Positions 62,494 to 64,000 of a stretch of DNA of 64,000 nt are shown here, piece by piece. Origin of the DNA: Glaciecola sp965660815 (GTDB lineage Bacteria > Pseudomonadota > Gammaproteobacteria > Enterobacterales > Alteromonadaceae); NCBI GenBank assembly GCA_965660815.1, contig CBFIBG010000017.1:1-64000 (forward strand). The letters are read 5' to 3'. Under the pieces are notes generated by a model. It did no database searches. It saw only the letters and a list, made by a program, of their open reading frames with translations, and was not told where the DNA came from. Within the stretch, counting starts at the first letter, position 1. Every line of letters begins with the position of its first letter. The position numbers and the translations under genes are program-made.

Positions 62494-62655
62494 ATGAACT
62501 ACAAGAATGCACTTTTACCACTCTGTCTTTTGACCACCGGTGCACTTGCTACAAGTAACTACGCATCGTTAGAGTTAATGCATTTGGCGCCAACAATAAC
62601 TGATAGTACTTGTTTAACCAAGTATTATCGCTTTTATGTTGTAGAACGCTTTTAA
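62494..62655 (+). CDS. Small exported-peptide gene (possible cassette 3)
   Basis: A 53-residue frame starts MNYKNALLPLCLLTTGALA, a good signal-peptide-like sequence, and continues to CLTKYYRFYVVERF before TAA. No family is recognised. A purine-rich AAGAAAAG lies before the ATG. It begins 24 bases after attC-like site 2, as expected for a cassette gene. It may be a truncated version of a longer protein. Confidence 0.4.
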   Translation: MNYKNALLPLCLLTTGALATSNYASLELMHLAPTITDSTCLTKYYRFYVVERF

Positions 62656-63318
62656 AACTTGTTATTGTCTTTTTATCGTTTATTGCTCGTTGGTAAAGTA
62701 GTGATGGCTAGCGATGCAGCAGTGTTTTTTGGTATTTCATCTCGAAGGCTAGTAACGCCCACGCCGTTCATACCGTTTTATTTGTCGTAGCAATACAAGC
62801 GTGTTTAAACCCGACTCGCTCAACAAGCTCTATCCGCCAGGCTTGTTTCTTTGTGTTCGCTTTCACCGTCACAAAGTCCAAAATCTATTCGTTCTTTACC
62901 ATGATGATTTCCAACCAACTGAGGTTTTGGTTCGTACAGTTCGAATATTAACTTTCCGACCCTAGAATGCGAATAGCAAAATTAGTTAAGCAACCAGTTG
63001 GCCTGCGGACCTTCGCAGCTACCTTTACGCTCGTTAAGTATTAAAAACAAAAAATCTACATGGAATAGAAGTATATTTTTCACAGTACCCTTTAATCGAT
63101 ACATACAATCTATATTAATTTCAACATGTTATAGAAAACACCTTGGTGGAATGATTTTTGAAAATACATTGAGACTAAGAAGAAAAGTGATATCCGAAAG
63201 AGTAACCTAAGTTGGTTGCATCATCTTTATACAGTAATGAAGCTACGATGGGCTTTTGTTGCTTTTAACCGTTCATTTTCAGTATATACCATCGCAAAAT
63301 AGCTAGGGGTTAAATTAC
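62656..63318. other. Degenerate right end of the integron relic
   Basis: No gene is convincing. Two GTTAAGY words (about 62981 and 63033) match the attC core pattern, with a CTGCG / CGCAG hairpin between them, but I could not pair them with complementary left cores. A 70-codon frame at 62998-63210 looks like a chance frame over this material. Confidence 0.4.
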
Positions 63319-64000
63319 ATGGCTTTATCGGTGGAAAAACAAATTAAGTACTGGGGAATAGTTGCTTGCTTACTGATCCTTATACTTTGGTTTTTTGGCA
63401 ATGTACTATTGCCATTCATATTAGGTGCGGTAGTTGCATACTTTCTCAATCCCGTAGCAGAGAAATTAGAAAGCAGAGGACTCAGCAGAGCCGCCGCTAC
63501 AGGGGCGATTACGCTTACCTTGGTACTAATCTTGATTGCAGTTGCACTGCTCGTTATTCCTGCATTTATATCACAAGCAACAAGCCTTTTTGAGTCTGGG
63601 CCTGACCTAGCTAACAGTTTTAGTAACTGGTTAAGTAAAACGTTTCCTGCTCTCTTTAATGAATACTCAACTTTACAATCACTCATTAGCTCTTCTGGTG
63701 ATGTTATCAAGCAAACAGGAGGAGATATTGTTAAAACTGCTTTAAATTCTGTGGCCAGTGTCATGGACATTATTATGCTATTTATTATTGCTCCAGTAGT
63801 AGCCGTTTATCTGCTATTGGATTGGAAACGTTTGACCAGATCAATAGACGAATTATTGCCACGTGAACATGCACCGGTTATACGCAGTTTAATGAAGAAA
63901 ACAGATCACAAACTGTCGGGCTTTATTCGCGGTACGGGCACAGTTTGCTTAATTTTAGGAGTGTATTACTCAATATCGCTCATGTTAGTTGGGTTGCAAT
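63319..64000 (+). CDS. AI-2E family transporter (partial)
   Basis: The open frame from ATG at 63319 (AGGGG upstream) runs off the window after 227 codons. The translation has hydrophobic helices at about 12-40, 58-82 and 150-170, and the family region VVAVYLLLDWKRLTRSIDELLPREHA, typical of AI-2E/PerM-type membrane proteins. Members export or release small molecules, but most substrates are unknown. The C-terminal third is not seen. Confidence 0.85.
   Translation, partial: MALSVEKQIKYWGIVACLLILILWFFGNVLLPFILGAVVAYFLNPVAEKLESRGLSRAAATGAITLTLVLILIAVALLVIPAFISQATSLFESGPDLANSFSNWLSKTFPALFNEYSTLQSLISSSGDVIKQTGGDIVKTALNSVASVMDIIMLFIIAPVVAVYLLLDWKRLTRSIDELLPREHAPVIRSLMKKTDHKLSGFIRGTGTVCLILGVYYSISLMLVGLQ

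Noticed and set aside
62998..63210. 70-codon frame at the right end of the integron relic
   Set aside because: It runs over a hairpin and attC-core-like words, so it is likely a chance frame in cassette-boundary DNA.

Overview
The window looks like chromosomal DNA of a marine gammaproteobacterium of the order Alteromonadales (Alteromonas/Glaciecola/Paraglaciecola-like). I infer this from protein content and order (PanP-type aspartate decarboxylase, MaoP, DUF3718 and DUF2721 proteins, the orn/rsgA/psd/tRNA-Gly block, fadBA) and the generally AT-rich DNA. It has not been checked by a database search.

Layout. 1-8.8 kb: the end of tuf, a membrane thioredoxin, a DUF2721 protein, a CNNM/CorC-type protein, a YadGH-like ABC exporter, a TrmB-like methyltransferase overlapping tail to tail with a degenerate EAL protein, and panP. 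8.8-14.2 kb: nitrogen control, with ntrC, ntrB, a DUF4124 protein and glnA on the minus strand. A near-consensus sigma54 promoter and two NtrC sites lie upstream of glnA. 14.6-29.7 kb: typA, a MalY/PatB aminotransferase, an SRAP protein, a threonine dehydratase-like enzyme, a YibQ deacetylase, a MerC-domain protein behind a perfect Zur-like palindrome, a glycerophosphodiesterase, a second, type III, glutamine synthetase, an EamA transporter, psd, rsgA, orn and tRNA-Gly(GCC). 29.7-38 kb: an amylosucrase with a LacI-type palindrome in its upstream region, a DUF4442 protein, an exported catalase-peroxidase, maoP and ilvIH.

38-49.4 kb is accessory. Remnants of IS91-family transposase lie at both sides (about 38.3 and 48.0 kb). 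Between them are a HlyD-like adaptor, a processive family 2 glycosyltransferase, a TolC-type outer membrane protein with a small secreted coiled-coil partner, a GH19 chitinase and a GbpA-like AA10 copper monooxygenase. My hypothesis is a synthase-plus-envelope-channel system for an exopolysaccharide, beside an amino-sugar polymer degradation pair. A conspicuously GC-rich WecG/TagA-type glycosyltransferase follows the second IS91 remnant.

49.6-60 kb is housekeeping: a cold-shock protein, fadA/fadB, slt, pepQ, an S9 peptidase and a DUF3718 protein. 60.3-62.7 kb is a small chromosomal integron relic. It has an integron integrase killed by an in-frame stop and a missing C-terminus but still carrying a perfect LexA box, followed by cassettes: a DUF4160/DUF2442 pair, a ParDE toxin-antitoxin pair in reverse orientation, and a small exported-peptide gene. 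Two attC-like sites are visible. An AI-2E family transporter runs off the right end.
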